A stretch of 64,000 nucleotides of DNA from Actinobacteria bacterium OV450 (GTDB taxonomy: Bacteria; Actinomycetota; Actinomycetes; Streptomycetales; Streptomycetaceae). The DNA lies in the NCBI GenBank assembly GCA_001298555.1, contig LJCW01000011.1, positions 48,062 to 112,061 on the forward strand, in the 5' to 3' direction. The notes under the pieces were generated by a model. The model saw only the letters and a program-made list of their open reading frames with translations. It was not told the origin of the DNA and made no database searches. Of this stretch, positions 1 to 8,751 are shown piece by piece; within the stretch, counting starts at the first letter, position 1; the number at the start of each line of letters is the position of its first letter. The position numbers and the translations under genes are program-made.

Positions 1-265
1 AGTTGAGGTGGCCCAGGTAGCGCGGGTGGTGGAAGTACACCGCGTCGCGCAGGTAGACGTCTTCCAGTTCGTCGAGGACGGCGGCCGGATCATCGAGCGG
101 CCGGTCCAGGTCGATCCCGTTGATGACCGGGGCGAGTTCGTCGACGGAGATCCCCGTGTGGGGGCGCTGCGTGGTCGCGAGTCTGGCCGCCACGCGCTCG
201 ACGCCTTCGGTGACGGAACGCCGGTAGAGGTCTGCGGTCGTCTCGTTCAGCAGATGCGAGCGCAT
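1..265 (-). CDS. desA: DesA, L-lysine decarboxylase of desferrioxamine biosynthesis (3' part cut off by window edge)
   Basis: This is the first 88 codons of a PLP-dependent decarboxylase; the rest lies left of the window. The N-terminus reads MRSHLLNETTADLYRRSVTE, and the segment DAVYFHHPRYLGHLN matches what I remember of Streptomyces DesA, which decarboxylates lysine to cadaverine as the first step of desferrioxamine synthesis in the cytoplasm. The ATG at 265 has a strong ribosome binding site (GGAGGAAC) a few bases upstream. A perfect iron box lies 48 bp upstream, so it is probably repressed by a DmdR/DtxR-type regulator when iron is sufficient. The siderophore uptake and reduction genes desF and desE follow in the same orientation upstream. 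The PLP lysine is not in the window, so the call rests on the N-terminus and context. Confidence 0.85.
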   Translation of the reverse strand, partial: MRSHLLNETTADLYRRSVTEGVERVAARLATTQRPHTGISVDELAPVINGIDLDRPLDDPAAVLDELEDVYLRDAVYFHHPRYLGHLN

Positions 266-312
266 CAACGTTCCTCCGGGCAGGTGGGGAAGAGGGGGGC
301 GGGGAAGGTGTC

Positions 313-331
313 TTAGGTTAGCCTAACCTAA
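313..331. promoter_or_regulatory. Iron box (DmdR/IdeR-type operator) upstream of desA
   Basis: The sequence TTAGGTTAGCCTAACCTAA is a perfect 19-bp palindrome centred on base 322. It matches the consensus iron box bound by DtxR-family iron repressors in actinomycetes. It sits between the desF terminator and the desA start, so it should control desA and the downstream desBCD genes. Confidence 0.92.
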
Positions 332-348
332 CTTGCGCTCCAAATGGT

Positions 349-379
349 GATGGGCCCCGGCCAAAAGCCGGGGCCCATC
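349..379 (-). terminator. Hairpin terminator after desF
   Basis: A 13-bp perfect stem (349-361 with 367-379) closes a 5-base CAAAA loop. No clear U-tract follows on the minus strand, which is common for Streptomyces terminators. It separates the desEF transcript from the desA promoter. Confidence 0.75.
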
Positions 380-410
380 GCTGGAAACCGTTGTGGAAAA
401 GGGGAGTTGA

Positions 411-1355
411 CTAGAGCTCGGACGTGGAGTCCTCGCTGGCGGCCTGGCCCGCGTACGCCTCGGCGAGGAGTTCCTCCTCGCTCGCGCCCAGGCGCCAGTA
501 GCCGGTGAACCGCACCGCGCGCCGGTCGACGGCACGTTCCTGCACGAGGTGCCGGCGGACCGCCCGCACCGTGCCGGCCTCACCCGCGAGCCAGGCGTAC
601 GGAGCTTCGGCGACCGGCGGTCCGGCCGCCCGGAGCACCTCCAGCACGCGCTCGGCGCGCTCGTTGCCCGTGCCGCCCTCCCGCACGATCCAGGTGATGT
701 CCGCGTCGGCGGGGGTCGGCAGGACGAGCCGGTCGTCGGGGTGCGGGACCTCGAACCAGGCCGCGACCGGGGTGCCGGCGGGGAGCCGGTCCAGGATCGC
801 GGCGGCGGCCGGGAGCGCCGTCTCGTCCGCGTACATCAGCAGTGCGTCGGTGGCGGCCGGCGGCCGGCGCCGCACGGACTTGTTCTCCGCGACGGCCGGG
901 CCGATCGCCATGATCCGGCGCCCGGTCACGGCCCGCCCGGCCCAGCGGGACGCGGGCGACGCATCCCCGTGCAGGACGAAGTCGATGTCGACCTCGTCCA
1001 CACCCCCGGGCGTGCGGCGTTGCTCGCGCACGGTGTACGAGCGCATCACCGGCCGGTCGGCGTCGGGCACGGCGCGCCAGGCGCCGAACCAGGTGTCCTC
1101 GTCGGTGGACGGGAGCACGGTGTGCTCCTCGTGCTCGGGCGGCAGGAAGAGCGAGAGGCTCTGGTCGTAGCCGCCCGAGCGGAAGCCCGCGAGGGACTCT
1201 CCGCCGAACGTGACCCGCAGGAACGAGTGGCCGATCCGACGGGTGCGGAGCACTTCGAGCTCGAAGAACCGGAAGTGCGCGGCGGCCGGGACGGCGTCTG
1301 AGGCAGCGTCGGAGGCCGCGTCGGATGCTGTGGCGTCGGATGCGGTGGCGGTCAT
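411..1355 (-). CDS. desF: DesF, siderophore-interacting FAD-binding ferric reductase
   Basis: A 314-residue protein of the siderophore-interacting protein (SIP) family, predicted to reduce ferrioxamine-bound iron in the cytoplasm and release Fe2+. It has an N-terminal FAD-binding beta-barrel containing the RSYTVRE flavin motif (about residues 105-111) and a C-terminal NAD(P)H/SIP domain ending in the family's typical VRFTGYWRLGASEEE segment. The start at 1355 follows a purine-rich GGGGGGACC site. The first 20 residues are an unusual ASDA-type tandem repeat, probably a disordered tail from codon-repeat expansion. It lies 52 bp downstream of desE on the same strand and is probably co-transcribed with it from the iron-box promoter near 2505. 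The desE-desF-desA order is the arrangement I remember from S. coelicolor. Confidence 0.88.
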   Translation of the reverse strand: MTATASDATASDAASDAASDAVPAAAHFRFFELEVLRTRRIGHSFLRVTFGGESLAGFRSGGYDQSLSLFLPPEHEEHTVLPSTDEDTWFGAWRAVPDADRPVMRSYTVREQRRTPGGVDEVDIDFVLHGDASPASRWAGRAVTGRRIMAIGPAVAENKSVRRRPPAATDALLMYADETALPAAAAILDRLPAGTPVAAWFEVPHPDDRLVLPTPADADITWIVREGGTGNERAERVLEVLRAAGPPVAEAPYAWLAGEAGTVRAVRRHLVQERAVDRRAVRFTGYWRLGASEEELLAEAYAGQAASEDSTSEL

Positions 1356-1407
1356 GCGGAGGGGTCCCCCTGGGAGTGGAAGCGGCGCCTGGTCCGGGCG
1401 CCGAGGG

Positions 1408-2445
1408 TCAGCTGACCTTCTTGGCGTTCTGGATCGCCTTCGCGAGGTCCTCCAGGACCTTGGCGCACTTGTCGTACGAGTAGATGGGCTCGGTCACGCG
1501 CGGGGCGACCTGGCCGGCCTTGACGGCGGGCATCTCGGCCCAGGTCGGCTTGGCCTTCAGCTCCTCCGGCTGCAGCGTGCCGGTGCGGTTGTCGAGCAGG
1601 ACCAGGTCGGCCTTGTACTTGCCGGCGTTCTCCCAGCTCAGGCTCTCGAAGAAGTTGCCTTCGCCCAGCTTGTCCGGGGTGACGAACTCGACGCCCAGGG
1701 ACTTGAAGTACTTCAGGTCGGCCGAGGTGTCGGGGGAGGAGGCGTAGAACAGGTCCGCGGAGCCCGAGCCGACGAGGACCTTGATGCCCGGGTTGGCCTT
1801 GGTGGCCTCGCGGACCTTGGCGGCGGCGGCGTCGAAGCGGGCCTTGCCGTCGGCGGCGGACTTGGCGTTCATGTCGGCGCCGAGGGACTTGGCGAGGTCC
1901 GCGGTGCGTTCCAGGGCCTTGTCCATGGAGACGTCGCCGCCGACGCCGACGGCGGCGGCCGGGGCCAGCTTCAGGATCTTGTCCTTGGAGGCCTCGGGCA
2001 CGTACCAGTAGGTGCCGTCCCAGGTGTTGGTGACGAGCAGGTCGGGCTGGAGGGCCGCGTACTTCTCGACGTTGAACTCGTCGTAGACGTTGCCGAGGAT
2101 CTCGACCTTGGAGATGTCCATCGAGCCGGCCTGGACATCGGCCTTGCCGTCGGCGGTCCTGGTCGGCCCGAAGACCCCCTTGACCTGGATGCCGTAGTCG
2201 TACAGCGCGGCGGCGGTGCCGGTGAACGCGACGATGTTCTTCGGCTTCGCCTTGAGGCTGATGTCCTTGCCGAGGTCGTCCTTGAAGGTCCAGGGGCCGG
2301 ACGCGGCGGCGCCCTTGTCCTTGTCGCCCGCCCCGTCCTTCGCGTCGGATCCGCCGCACGCGGTGAGGGCCGCGACGAGGCCGAGGGCGCCGCCGGCCGC
2401 GATGAGACCTCGGCGGGAGAGGTGGGGGATACGGGACTTGGGCAT
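1408..2445 (-). CDS. desE: DesE, ferrioxamine-binding lipoprotein
   Basis: A 345-residue periplasmic-binding-protein-like lipoprotein of the FhuD/FepB class. Residues 10-12 (SRR) and the hydrophobic stretch suggest Tat-type export, and the lipobox LTAC places the lipidated cysteine at residue 30. The mature part has two lobes joined by a long helix, with segments such as VEILGNVYDEFNVEK and PDLLVTNTWDGTYWY typical of iron-siderophore receptors. It would capture ferrioxamines outside the membrane and pass them to an ABC permease encoded elsewhere; no permease is present here. The iron box at 2497-2513 lies 52 bp upstream. The start at 2445 was chosen because it begins the complete signal peptide. 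Confidence 0.9.
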   Translation of the reverse strand: MPKSRIPHLSRRGLIAAGGALGLVAALTACGGSDAKDGAGDKDKGAAASGPWTFKDDLGKDISLKAKPKNIVAFTGTAAALYDYGIQVKGVFGPTRTADGKADVQAGSMDISKVEILGNVYDEFNVEKYAALQPDLLVTNTWDGTYWYVPEASKDKILKLAPAAAVGVGGDVSMDKALERTADLAKSLGADMNAKSAADGKARFDAAAAKVREATKANPGIKVLVGSGSADLFYASSPDTSADLKYFKSLGVEFVTPDKLGEGNFFESLSWENAGKYKADLVLLDNRTGTLQPEELKAKPTWAEMPAVKAGQVAPRVTEPIYSYDKCAKVLEDLAKAIQNAKKVS

Positions 2446-2496
2446 GTCTCTGTCCGCTTTCGTGCGTGCCGGGCGGCCACTGGGCCGTTCGGAAGG

Positions 2497-2513
2497 AAGG
2501 TTAGCCTAACCTT
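2497..2513. promoter_or_regulatory. Iron box upstream of desE
   Basis: AAGGTTAGCCTAACCTT is a perfect 17-bp palindrome sharing the GGTTAGCCTAACC core with the box at 313-331. It lies in the desE promoter region, and its other side faces the dynamin-like genes, whose likely start is about 160 bp away. Confidence 0.9.
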
Positions 2514-2675
2514 GTCTGAAATTGGTAAGGCGGGCCTAAGTTCGCCCGGGCTCCTTCTCTCCCGCCGCTCCCCGGCGCGTACGCGGGACCTTCCCGCCGA
2601 ACCGGGGGCGCCCGGCTCCATCCGTTGGCATCATGGCCCTGCCAGGAGGTCCCGACGGGGTGGGGTGGCGGTGCT

Positions 2676-4508
2676 GTGGCCGGTACGGAGGAGCACGGGC
2701 GTGAGCTGCGGCAGGGCGAACTCGCGGAACAGGTCGCCCTGCTGGCCGACCGCGCCGGGGCGGACTCGGCCGCCTCGCTGATCCGCCGCACCGCCCGCCG
2801 AGCGGAATCCCCACGAGCCCGGATATGCGTCATCGGCGGCAGCAACGTCGGCAAGTCCCGCCTCGTGAACGAGCTGATCGGCGCGGTGTGCGTGCCGGTG
2901 TCCGTACACCCGACGGACGGCCCGCCCGTGGTGGTGCGCCCGTACGCCGCGGAGCCGGGAGAGCCGGGGGAGCCGGAGGAGCAGGAGGAGTACTTAGGGG
3001 CCGCGGGGGCCCCGGGGGCCGACGGTTCCTCAGCGCCCGCCGCACCGGCGGGATCCGGCCGGTCCGCCGGCGCGGGGTCCGGCCTCCGTACCGTACGCGT
3101 CGAGGTCCCCTCCGGGGCCTGGGCGGCCCGTACCGGCGTGGAGCTCGTCGACACCCCCGGGTGGGAGGGCTGGTCCGGAATCCGGCAGCCCGACACCGCC
3201 GCCCTCGCCCGCATCGTCGGCGACTGCGACGTGGTGGTCGTCGTCACCGAGGCGCGCCGCGCGATGCTCGCCACCGAACAGGCCCGGATCAAGGCGCTCG
3301 CCGCCGCCCCGCACAGCCCTCCGCTCGCCGTCGTCGTCACCAAGCTCGCCGAGGTCGACGACGAAGCGGCGGACATCATGCGCCGCGTCAACCACCTCGT
3401 CTCGGTCCTGGCCCCCGAGGCGCTGGTACTGCCCGGACCGGTCCCCGCGCCCGGCGCGGCCCCCGGGGCCGGGGAGCCCGACGGCGTCGACCCGCTCCGC
3501 GCGGTCCTGGGCCACCTGGCCGGGATCCGGCTGCGCCGAGCGCTGCGGACCATCCGCAGACTGCACCTCCTCGCCGCCACCTGCGCCCTCGTGGAGGAGG
3601 CCGCCGGGCGGGCGCTCGCGGACGTGCACCGGCCCGACCCGGTCCGGACCCGGGCCGCCCAGATCTGGCACACGGCCCACGAGAGCGCCCGCTTCCACTG
3701 GATCGTGCTCAGCGCCGACGCGGGGGAGTGGCGCGCCACCCTCGTCCAGACGATCGCCGCCGAGGCGCGCAGGCGGCGGGCCGCCGCGGCCCGCGAACTC
3801 GCCGCCCGCTTCTCCGCGATGCTGGACACACCGGAGGAGCAGCACTTCATACGCCTCCACGCGGTCCCGTACACCGCCGAGGCACTCCAGCACTTCGAGG
3901 CGTGGATCACCGGGGCCGTCGACCGGGCGCTCGAAGGGGACATCCGCCGGCTGCGGGCCGTCCTGCTCCGCAACCGGCCCGGCGAGGAACTCTTCCAGGG
4001 GCTGGCCGCCCCCGGCGCCGGGCGGGTCGTACCGGCCGCGGCCCTGCCCCGAGTCGCCGAGGAGGCCGCCGCCGCGGAGTCGCGCAGCACGACCGGCTGG
4101 GACGCCTCCTGGCTGCCGGAGTTCGTCGGCACCGCCATCGAGAGCGTGCTGACGCCGATGTCCGCCGAGGCCGTGGGGCAGATCGCGGGTGCGGCCGGTG
4201 CGGCGCTCGTGACGGAGGCGCTCGAACACGGCCAGGCGGAGCGCCGCGAACGCGCCATCGACGACCTGGAGCGCATCGTCCAGGCGGCGTTCGCGGAGCA
4301 GGTGGCGCGGACCGAGGCGCGCATCGGCCAGGTGTACGACCACCTGCTGGACCAGGCGCGGGACCGCGACGAGCAGTGGTGGCGGCTGCACACGACGGCC
4401 GTCGCCGCCCGGCCGGAGTCCCTGGACCACTGGCGTTCACTGCAGAGCACGGCGCGCACGCTGAGCCGCTCCGTGCACGCCCACCTCTCACCCCTGGAAG
4501 GGGCCTGA
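2676..4508 (+). CDS. Dynamin-like GTPase, first of a coupled pair
   Basis: A large GTPase of about 610 residues with an N-terminal G domain: P-loop GGSNVGKS (residues 54-61), G3 motif DTPG, and a G4-like TKLA. Long helical regions follow, and there is no obvious membrane segment. Between G1 and G3 lies a Glu/Gly/Pro/Ala-rich low-complexity stretch, and within it base 2994 begins an in-frame TTA codon (Leu107). TTA is the rarest Streptomyces codon and depends on the bldA tRNA, so expression may be limited to late growth. The GTG at 2676 is a guess; TTG at 2625 is the only upstream alternative in frame and has no better ribosome site. The stop overlaps the next start (TGATG), so the two proteins are probably made together. 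Streptomyces DynA/DynB are a precedent for paired dynamins, but I cannot show orthology. Confidence 0.75.
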   Translation: MAGTEEHGRELRQGELAEQVALLADRAGADSAASLIRRTARRAESPRARICVIGGSNVGKSRLVNELIGAVCVPVSVHPTDGPPVVVRPYAAEPGEPGEPEEQEEYLGAAGAPGADGSSAPAAPAGSGRSAGAGSGLRTVRVEVPSGAWAARTGVELVDTPGWEGWSGIRQPDTAALARIVGDCDVVVVVTEARRAMLATEQARIKALAAAPHSPPLAVVVTKLAEVDDEAADIMRRVNHLVSVLAPEALVLPGPVPAPGAAPGAGEPDGVDPLRAVLGHLAGIRLRRALRTIRRLHLLAATCALVEEAAGRALADVHRPDPVRTRAAQIWHTAHESARFHWIVLSADAGEWRATLVQTIAAEARRRRAAAARELAARFSAMLDTPEEQHFIRLHAVPYTAEALQHFEAWITGAVDRALEGDIRRLRAVLLRNRPGEELFQGLAAPGAGRVVPAAALPRVAEEAAAAESRSTTGWDASWLPEFVGTAIESVLTPMSAEAVGQIAGAAGAALVTEALEHGQAERRERAIDDLERIVQAAFAEQVARTEARIGQVYDHLLDQARDRDEQWWRLHTTAVAARPESLDHWRSLQSTARTLSRSVHAHLSPLEGA

Positions 4509-6577
4509 TGGCACACGAGAACCGGCGGCCGGCCGGACAGGAGTCACCGGCCGCGCAGTTCCGCGGCTGGAGCGAGAACATCGGCACGTTGCGCTCGTAC
4601 TACCAGCGCCTCCAGCAGGTGGCCGGCGAGGCCGCGGTCGTCATAGCCCCGCCGGGCACCCCGGGCGGCCCACTGGACCTCGGCATCAACGGGGCGGTCT
4701 TCGAGCGCGAGACCTTCCGCATCATGGTGATCGGCGAGTTCAGCAGCGGCAAGAGCACCCTGATCAACGCCCTGCTGGGCAAGCGGCTGCTGCCCACCAA
4801 GGCCAATCCGGCCACCGCCTTCACCACCGTCCTGCGCTGGGGTGAGACCGAGCGGGCCTGGCTGTACCGGGACGGGGACCGGCGGGGCGCCGAGACGGCC
4901 GTCACGACGGAGGAGTTCAAGCGGGAGGTCGCCCTCCAGATCGATGCGAAGGGCGCGCCCCGGACTCCGTCCTTCGCGCTGGCCGTCGTCGAGCAGCCGC
5001 TGGAGCTGCTGCGCAGGTCGGTCGAGATCGTGGACTCGGCCGGGATCAACGAGAGTTCCGACCGCGAGCTGGTCACCCTGCGGTACCTGGAGGAGGTGGA
5101 CGCCGTCGTGTTCGTCACCGACGCCGGACGGCCGTTCACCCTCCACGAGACCGAGAACTACCTCACCCGGGTCCGGAAGCTGGGGCACCGCGACATCTTC
5201 TTCGTGGTGAACCAGTTCGACCGGATCGAGGAGGAGGAACGGGCGGAGGTGATGAGCCGCTGCCGCAACGCGGTCGCCGAGCTCGCCGGGGAATCCGGTG
5301 CGGCCGCCGCCAACGTCTTCTTCGTCAGCGCTCTGCAGGCCCTGCGGTCACGGATCGACGGCGACGAGGCGCAGCTGGCGGCCTCGGGGATCGGAGCGCT
5401 GGAGTCCGCGCTGGAGGTGTTCTGCATGCGCGACGCGGCCCGGGTGAAGTTCGTCCGGCTCGCCGAGTTCCTGCGCCACAACGCCGTCAACCTGCGCGTG
5501 CGCCTGCACGACGAGGGCGCGATCCTGATGAAGTCGACGGCGGAGCTGCGCGAGCTCCTCGACCGCAGCCAGTCCACCCAGGACCAGCTGCGCGCCAGTG
5601 CCGACGCGATCCGCGACATCGTCAGCGGCAAGATCCAGGGCATCGAGAACGAACTCCAGCTGAGGTTCGCCGCGTTCCTGACCGAGGTCAGCCGCGAGAT
5701 CGGCGAGTGGCACCTCACGAGCGGCCCGGGGCGCCTGAGCCGGGCCATCCGGTCCTTCACCAAGGGCGGCCGCGTCGCCGCCCAGCACGAGCTGATGGAC
5801 GCGTACACGGTCCGGCTCCAGGAACACATGCAGGTGTTCTGCGCGCAGGAGCTCGACCAGGTCATCGAGCAGCGGCAGGCCGATCTGGTGCGCCAGCTGG
5901 AACCGCTGATCCGGGCGCACGCGAACCTCCTCGACAAGCTGCGCGCGGAACTCACCGGCTCACAGTCGGAGCGGGACCAGAACTACCTGATCTACACGCT
6001 GGCCATCGCGGCGGGCAAGGGCAACGGACGCGACGGGCCCCGCCGCCGCGACGACGTGCCGCTGATGTTCCGCCCCAGCTCCCTCATGGCGCTCGGCGCG
6101 GGCGGCGGCGCGGTGGTCGCCGGCGGGACGACCGCGGCCGCGGCGGCCGGTCTGATCAGCCTGGGCCTGGCCGTTCCGCCCGTCGGCGTGGCGGTGGCCA
6201 TCGGCGCCGCGATCGGGCCGCTGCTGGCCTCGGGGGCGGTCTTCTTCGCCGACGGCAAGCTGCAGACGCGCGCGGCCGAGGAGTTCGCGGCCCATGTGAA
6301 GGACTCGGCGGCCCAGACCGCCCGCCAGTACGCGGGCAGCCGCTCGGCCGACCTGCGCGAGATGTGGGGCGGAATCAGCGGAACGCTCCACCTCCAGCTC
6401 CAGGACCTCATCGGCATCGTCCAGCGCAACATCGAGGAGTCCCGGCAGGACGAGCAGGACAAGACGGGCATGCGGGACCAGCTCTACGCGTTCGAGCAGC
6501 GGATCACCGACGTCGAGCAGCACATCGCGCACTTCCTGCAGCCGTTCGTCTCCGACGCGGAGCGGGAACAGGCGTAG
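4508..6577 (+). CDS. Dynamin-like GTPase, second of a coupled pair, with membrane-insertion region
   Basis: A 689-residue bacterial dynamin-like protein. Visible motifs are the P-loop GEFSSGKST (76-84), the switch I threonines in NPATAFTT, G3 DSAG (177-180) and G4 NQFD (235-238). Helical stalk segments follow. A strongly hydrophobic stretch at about residues 525-581 would make two membrane-spanning or membrane-inserting helices, then a second helical region returns to the C-terminus. This is the layout of bacterial dynamins that remodel membranes. The ATG at 4508 overlaps the upstream stop by one base, which implies translational coupling. The partner has no such hydrophobic region, so a membrane-bound/soluble GTPase pair is a reasonable inference. 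Confidence 0.82.
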   Translation: MAHENRRPAGQESPAAQFRGWSENIGTLRSYYQRLQQVAGEAAVVIAPPGTPGGPLDLGINGAVFERETFRIMVIGEFSSGKSTLINALLGKRLLPTKANPATAFTTVLRWGETERAWLYRDGDRRGAETAVTTEEFKREVALQIDAKGAPRTPSFALAVVEQPLELLRRSVEIVDSAGINESSDRELVTLRYLEEVDAVVFVTDAGRPFTLHETENYLTRVRKLGHRDIFFVVNQFDRIEEEERAEVMSRCRNAVAELAGESGAAAANVFFVSALQALRSRIDGDEAQLAASGIGALESALEVFCMRDAARVKFVRLAEFLRHNAVNLRVRLHDEGAILMKSTAELRELLDRSQSTQDQLRASADAIRDIVSGKIQGIENELQLRFAAFLTEVSREIGEWHLTSGPGRLSRAIRSFTKGGRVAAQHELMDAYTVRLQEHMQVFCAQELDQVIEQRQADLVRQLEPLIRAHANLLDKLRAELTGSQSERDQNYLIYTLAIAAGKGNGRDGPRRRDDVPLMFRPSSLMALGAGGGAVVAGGTTAAAAAGLISLGLAVPPVGVAVAIGAAIGPLLASGAVFFADGKLQTRAAEEFAAHVKDSAAQTARQYAGSRSADLREMWGGISGTLHLQLQDLIGIVQRNIEESRQDEQDKTGMRDQLYAFEQRITDVEQHIAHFLQPFVSDAEREQA

Positions 6578-6580
6578 CCG

Positions 6581-6631
6581 GGACGCGGACGACCGCCGGA
6601 CCCGTCCTGGGCCCGGCGGTCGTCCACGTCC
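6581..6631. terminator. Bidirectional hairpin between convergent genes
   Basis: Arms 6581-6599 and 6613-6631 pair over 19 bp with one mismatch around a 13-base loop. The hairpin lies between the dynamin-like gene (plus) and acdH (minus) and can stop transcription from both sides. Confidence 0.75.
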
Positions 6632-6649
6632 GGCCGCACGCCGGGCCCG

Positions 6650-7810
6650 CTACCCGGCGAAGCCCAGCTCACGGGCGATGAGCATGCGCTGCACCTCGCT
6701 GGTGCCCTCGCCGATCTCCAGGATCTTGGAATCCCGCCACATGCGGGCCACGGGGTACTCGTTCATGAACCCGTAGCCGCCGTGGATCTGCGTGGCGTCC
6801 CGGGCGTTGTCCACGGCGACCGTGGAGGAGTACAGCTTCGCGATCGCCGCCTCCTTCTTGAACGGCTCCCCGGCCACCAGGCGGGAGGCCGCGTCGCGCC
6901 AGCCGATCCGCGCCATGTGCGCGCGCATCTCCATGTCCGCCAGCTTGAACTGGATGGCCTGGTTGTCGCCGATGGGCCGGCCGAAGGCCTTGCGCTCCTT
7001 CGCGTACTTCACCGACTCGTCCACGCAGCCCTGGGCCAGGCCGGTCGCGAGCGCCGAAATCGCGATGCGGCCCTCGTCGAGGATGCGCAGGAACTGGGCG
7101 TAGCCGCGGCCCTCCTGGCCGACGAGGTTGGCCAGCGGCACCCGTACGTTGTCGAAGGCCAGCTCACGGGTGTCCGAGGAGTTCCAGCCGACCTTGGAGT
7201 ACGGCGCGGCCACCGTGAAGCCCGGCGTGCCGGACGGGACGATGATCGAGGAGATCTCCGGGCGGCCGTCGGCCTTGCGGCCCGTGACGGCCGTGACGGT
7301 GACCAGACTGGTGATGTCCGTGCCGGAGTTGGTGATGAAGCACTTCGAACCGTTGATCACCCACTCGTCGCCGTCCTTGACGGCGGTGGTGCGGGTGCCG
7401 CCCGCGTCGGAACCGCCGTCCGGCTCGGTCAGGCCGAACGCGCCGAGCACCTCACCGGCGCACATCTTCGGCAGCCACTGCTGCTTCTGCTCCTCGGTGC
7501 CGAACAGGTACAGCGGCATGGCGCCGAGCGAGACGCCCGCCTCCAGCGTGATCGCGACCGAGGAGTCGACGCGGGCCAGCTCCTCCAGGGCGATGCCGAG
7601 GGCGAGGTAGTCGCCGCCCATGCCGCCGTACTCCTCCGGGAAGGGCAGGCCGAACAGGCCCATGCGGCCCATCTCGCGGACGATCTCGTACGGGAACTCG
7701 TGCCGCTCGTACAGATCGCCGATCTTGGGGGCGATCACGTCGTGCGCGAACGCCTCGACGGTACGGCGGAGTTCCTCGTGCTCGGGGGTGAGCCGGTGGT
7801 CGAGGGCCAT
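6650..7810 (-). CDS. acdH: Acyl-CoA dehydrogenase (AcdH/FadE4 type)
   Basis: A 386-residue flavoprotein that oxidises short or branched acyl-CoA esters to 2-enoyl-CoA. The acyl-CoA dehydrogenase signatures are present (AFGLTEPDGGSDAGG, GWNSSDTRELAFDNVRVP, QIHGGYGFMNEYP). The catalytic glutamate is at the MCAD-type position in GEGTSEVQR near the C-terminus; the isovaleryl-CoA dehydrogenase position (LDEGRIAIS) has Gly, so the enzyme is probably not a classical isovaleryl-CoA dehydrogenase. ATG 7810 is preferred to GTG 7822 because the latter overlaps the AGGAG ribosome site. It is the last gene of the accD1-accA1-hmgL-acdH operon, 14 bp after hmgL. In S. coelicolor and S. avermitilis, AcdH was linked to branched-chain acyl-CoA catabolism (from memory). 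Confidence 0.88.
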   Translation of the reverse strand: MALDHRLTPEHEELRRTVEAFAHDVIAPKIGDLYERHEFPYEIVREMGRMGLFGLPFPEEYGGMGGDYLALGIALEELARVDSSVAITLEAGVSLGAMPLYLFGTEEQKQQWLPKMCAGEVLGAFGLTEPDGGSDAGGTRTTAVKDGDEWVINGSKCFITNSGTDITSLVTVTAVTGRKADGRPEISSIIVPSGTPGFTVAAPYSKVGWNSSDTRELAFDNVRVPLANLVGQEGRGYAQFLRILDEGRIAISALATGLAQGCVDESVKYAKERKAFGRPIGDNQAIQFKLADMEMRAHMARIGWRDAASRLVAGEPFKKEAAIAKLYSSTVAVDNARDATQIHGGYGFMNEYPVARMWRDSKILEIGEGTSEVQRMLIARELGFAG

Positions 7811-7824
7811 GATCTTCTTCACTC

Positions 7825-8751
7825 CTAGTGGGAGAGGGCGCGGACGGTACGGGAGGGGCTGGGGCGTCCCAGCTGTTCGGCCATCCACACGCTCGTGGCG
7901 GTGAGGGCGGCCAGGTCGACGCCGGTCTCGATGCCGAGACCGTCGAGCATCCACACCAGGTCCTCGGTGGCGAGGTTGCCGGTGGCGCTCTTCGCGTACG
8001 GGCATCCGCCGAGGCCGCCCGCGGAGGCGTCGACGGTGGTCACCCCGTGCTGGAGCGCGGCGAGGGTGTTGGACAGGGCCTGGCCGTAGGTGTCGTGGAA
8101 GTGCACGCCGATCCGGTCGGTCGGCACGCCCTCCTCGCCCAGCTCGCCGAGGAGGGCCTGGACATGACCCGGGGTGGCGACGCCGATGGTGTCGCCGAGG
8201 CTCAGCTCGTCACAGCCGAGGTCGAGCAGGGCCTTGGCCACGCGGACGACCTGGTGGACCGGGACCGCGCCTTCCCAGGGGTCGCCGAAGCACATGGACA
8301 GGTAGCCGCGGACGTGCGCGCCGCCCTCCTTCGCCCGGGCCACGACGGGCTCGAACATCGCGAGGGACTCGGCGACGGTCCGGTTGAGGTTGCGCGAGGC
8401 GAAGGTCTCGGTCGCCGAGCCGAACACGGCGATCCGGGTGGCCCCCAGCGCGAGCGCGCGGTCGAGGCCGCGCTCGTTGGGGACGAGCACCGGCAGGTCC
8501 GCCTCCACGTCGGCGAGCTGCGGGAGGAGCTGCTCGGCGTCGGCGAGCTGCGGGACCCACTTGGGGTGCACGAAGCTGGTGGCCTCGATGGTGGTGAGCC
8601 CGGCGGCGGCGAGCCGGTGGATGAACTCGGCCTTCACCCCGGTCGGTACGGCCGTCTTCTCGTTCTGCAGCCCGTCGCGCGCCCCGACCTCGTGGATGCG
8701 GACGCGGGGCGGCAGCCCGGGGGCCGGGACGTTCATGGGCAGCCCGTTCAC
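7825..8751 (-). CDS. hmgL: Hydroxymethylglutaryl-CoA lyase
   Basis: A 308-residue DRE-TIM metallolyase that cleaves HMG-CoA to acetyl-CoA and acetoacetate, the last step of leucine degradation. The [10 protein letters not shown] motif near the N-terminus carries the catalytic Arg and metal-binding Asp. The [10 protein letters not shown] motif supplies metal-binding histidines, and GGLGGCPYA is the catalytic-cysteine signature of the lyase. GTG 8751 is the preferred start because it has an AGGAGG site seven bases upstream; the internal ATG at 8736 has none. The GTG overlaps the TGA of the upstream carboxylase subunit (GTGA), so translation is coupled. Its neighbours are the carboxylase subunits and an acyl-CoA dehydrogenase, as expected for this pathway. 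Confidence 0.93.
   Translation of the reverse strand: MNGLPMNVPAPGLPPRVRIHEVGARDGLQNEKTAVPTGVKAEFIHRLAAAGLTTIEATSFVHPKWVPQLADAEQLLPQLADVEADLPVLVPNERGLDRALALGATRIAVFGSATETFASRNLNRTVAESLAMFEPVVARAKEGGAHVRGYLSMCFGDPWEGAVPVHQVVRVAKALLDLGCDELSLGDTIGVATPGHVQALLGELGEEGVPTDRIGVHFHDTYGQALSNTLAALQHGVTTVDASAGGLGGCPYAKSATGNLATEDLVWMLDGLGIETGVDLAALTATSVWMAEQLGRPSPSRTVRALSH

Noticed and set aside
411..470. Repeat-rich start of desF as a separate small gene
   Set aside because: The repeats are in the desF N-terminus, not at these bases; what lies here is the acidic C-terminal tail of desF with no separate start or ribosome site.
2825..6577. Continuous 1250-codon frame covering both dynamin genes
   Set aside because: Its first 560 codons are Arg/Gly-rich shadow of the first dynamin gene. 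The real second gene begins at ATG 4508, overlapping the first gene's stop.
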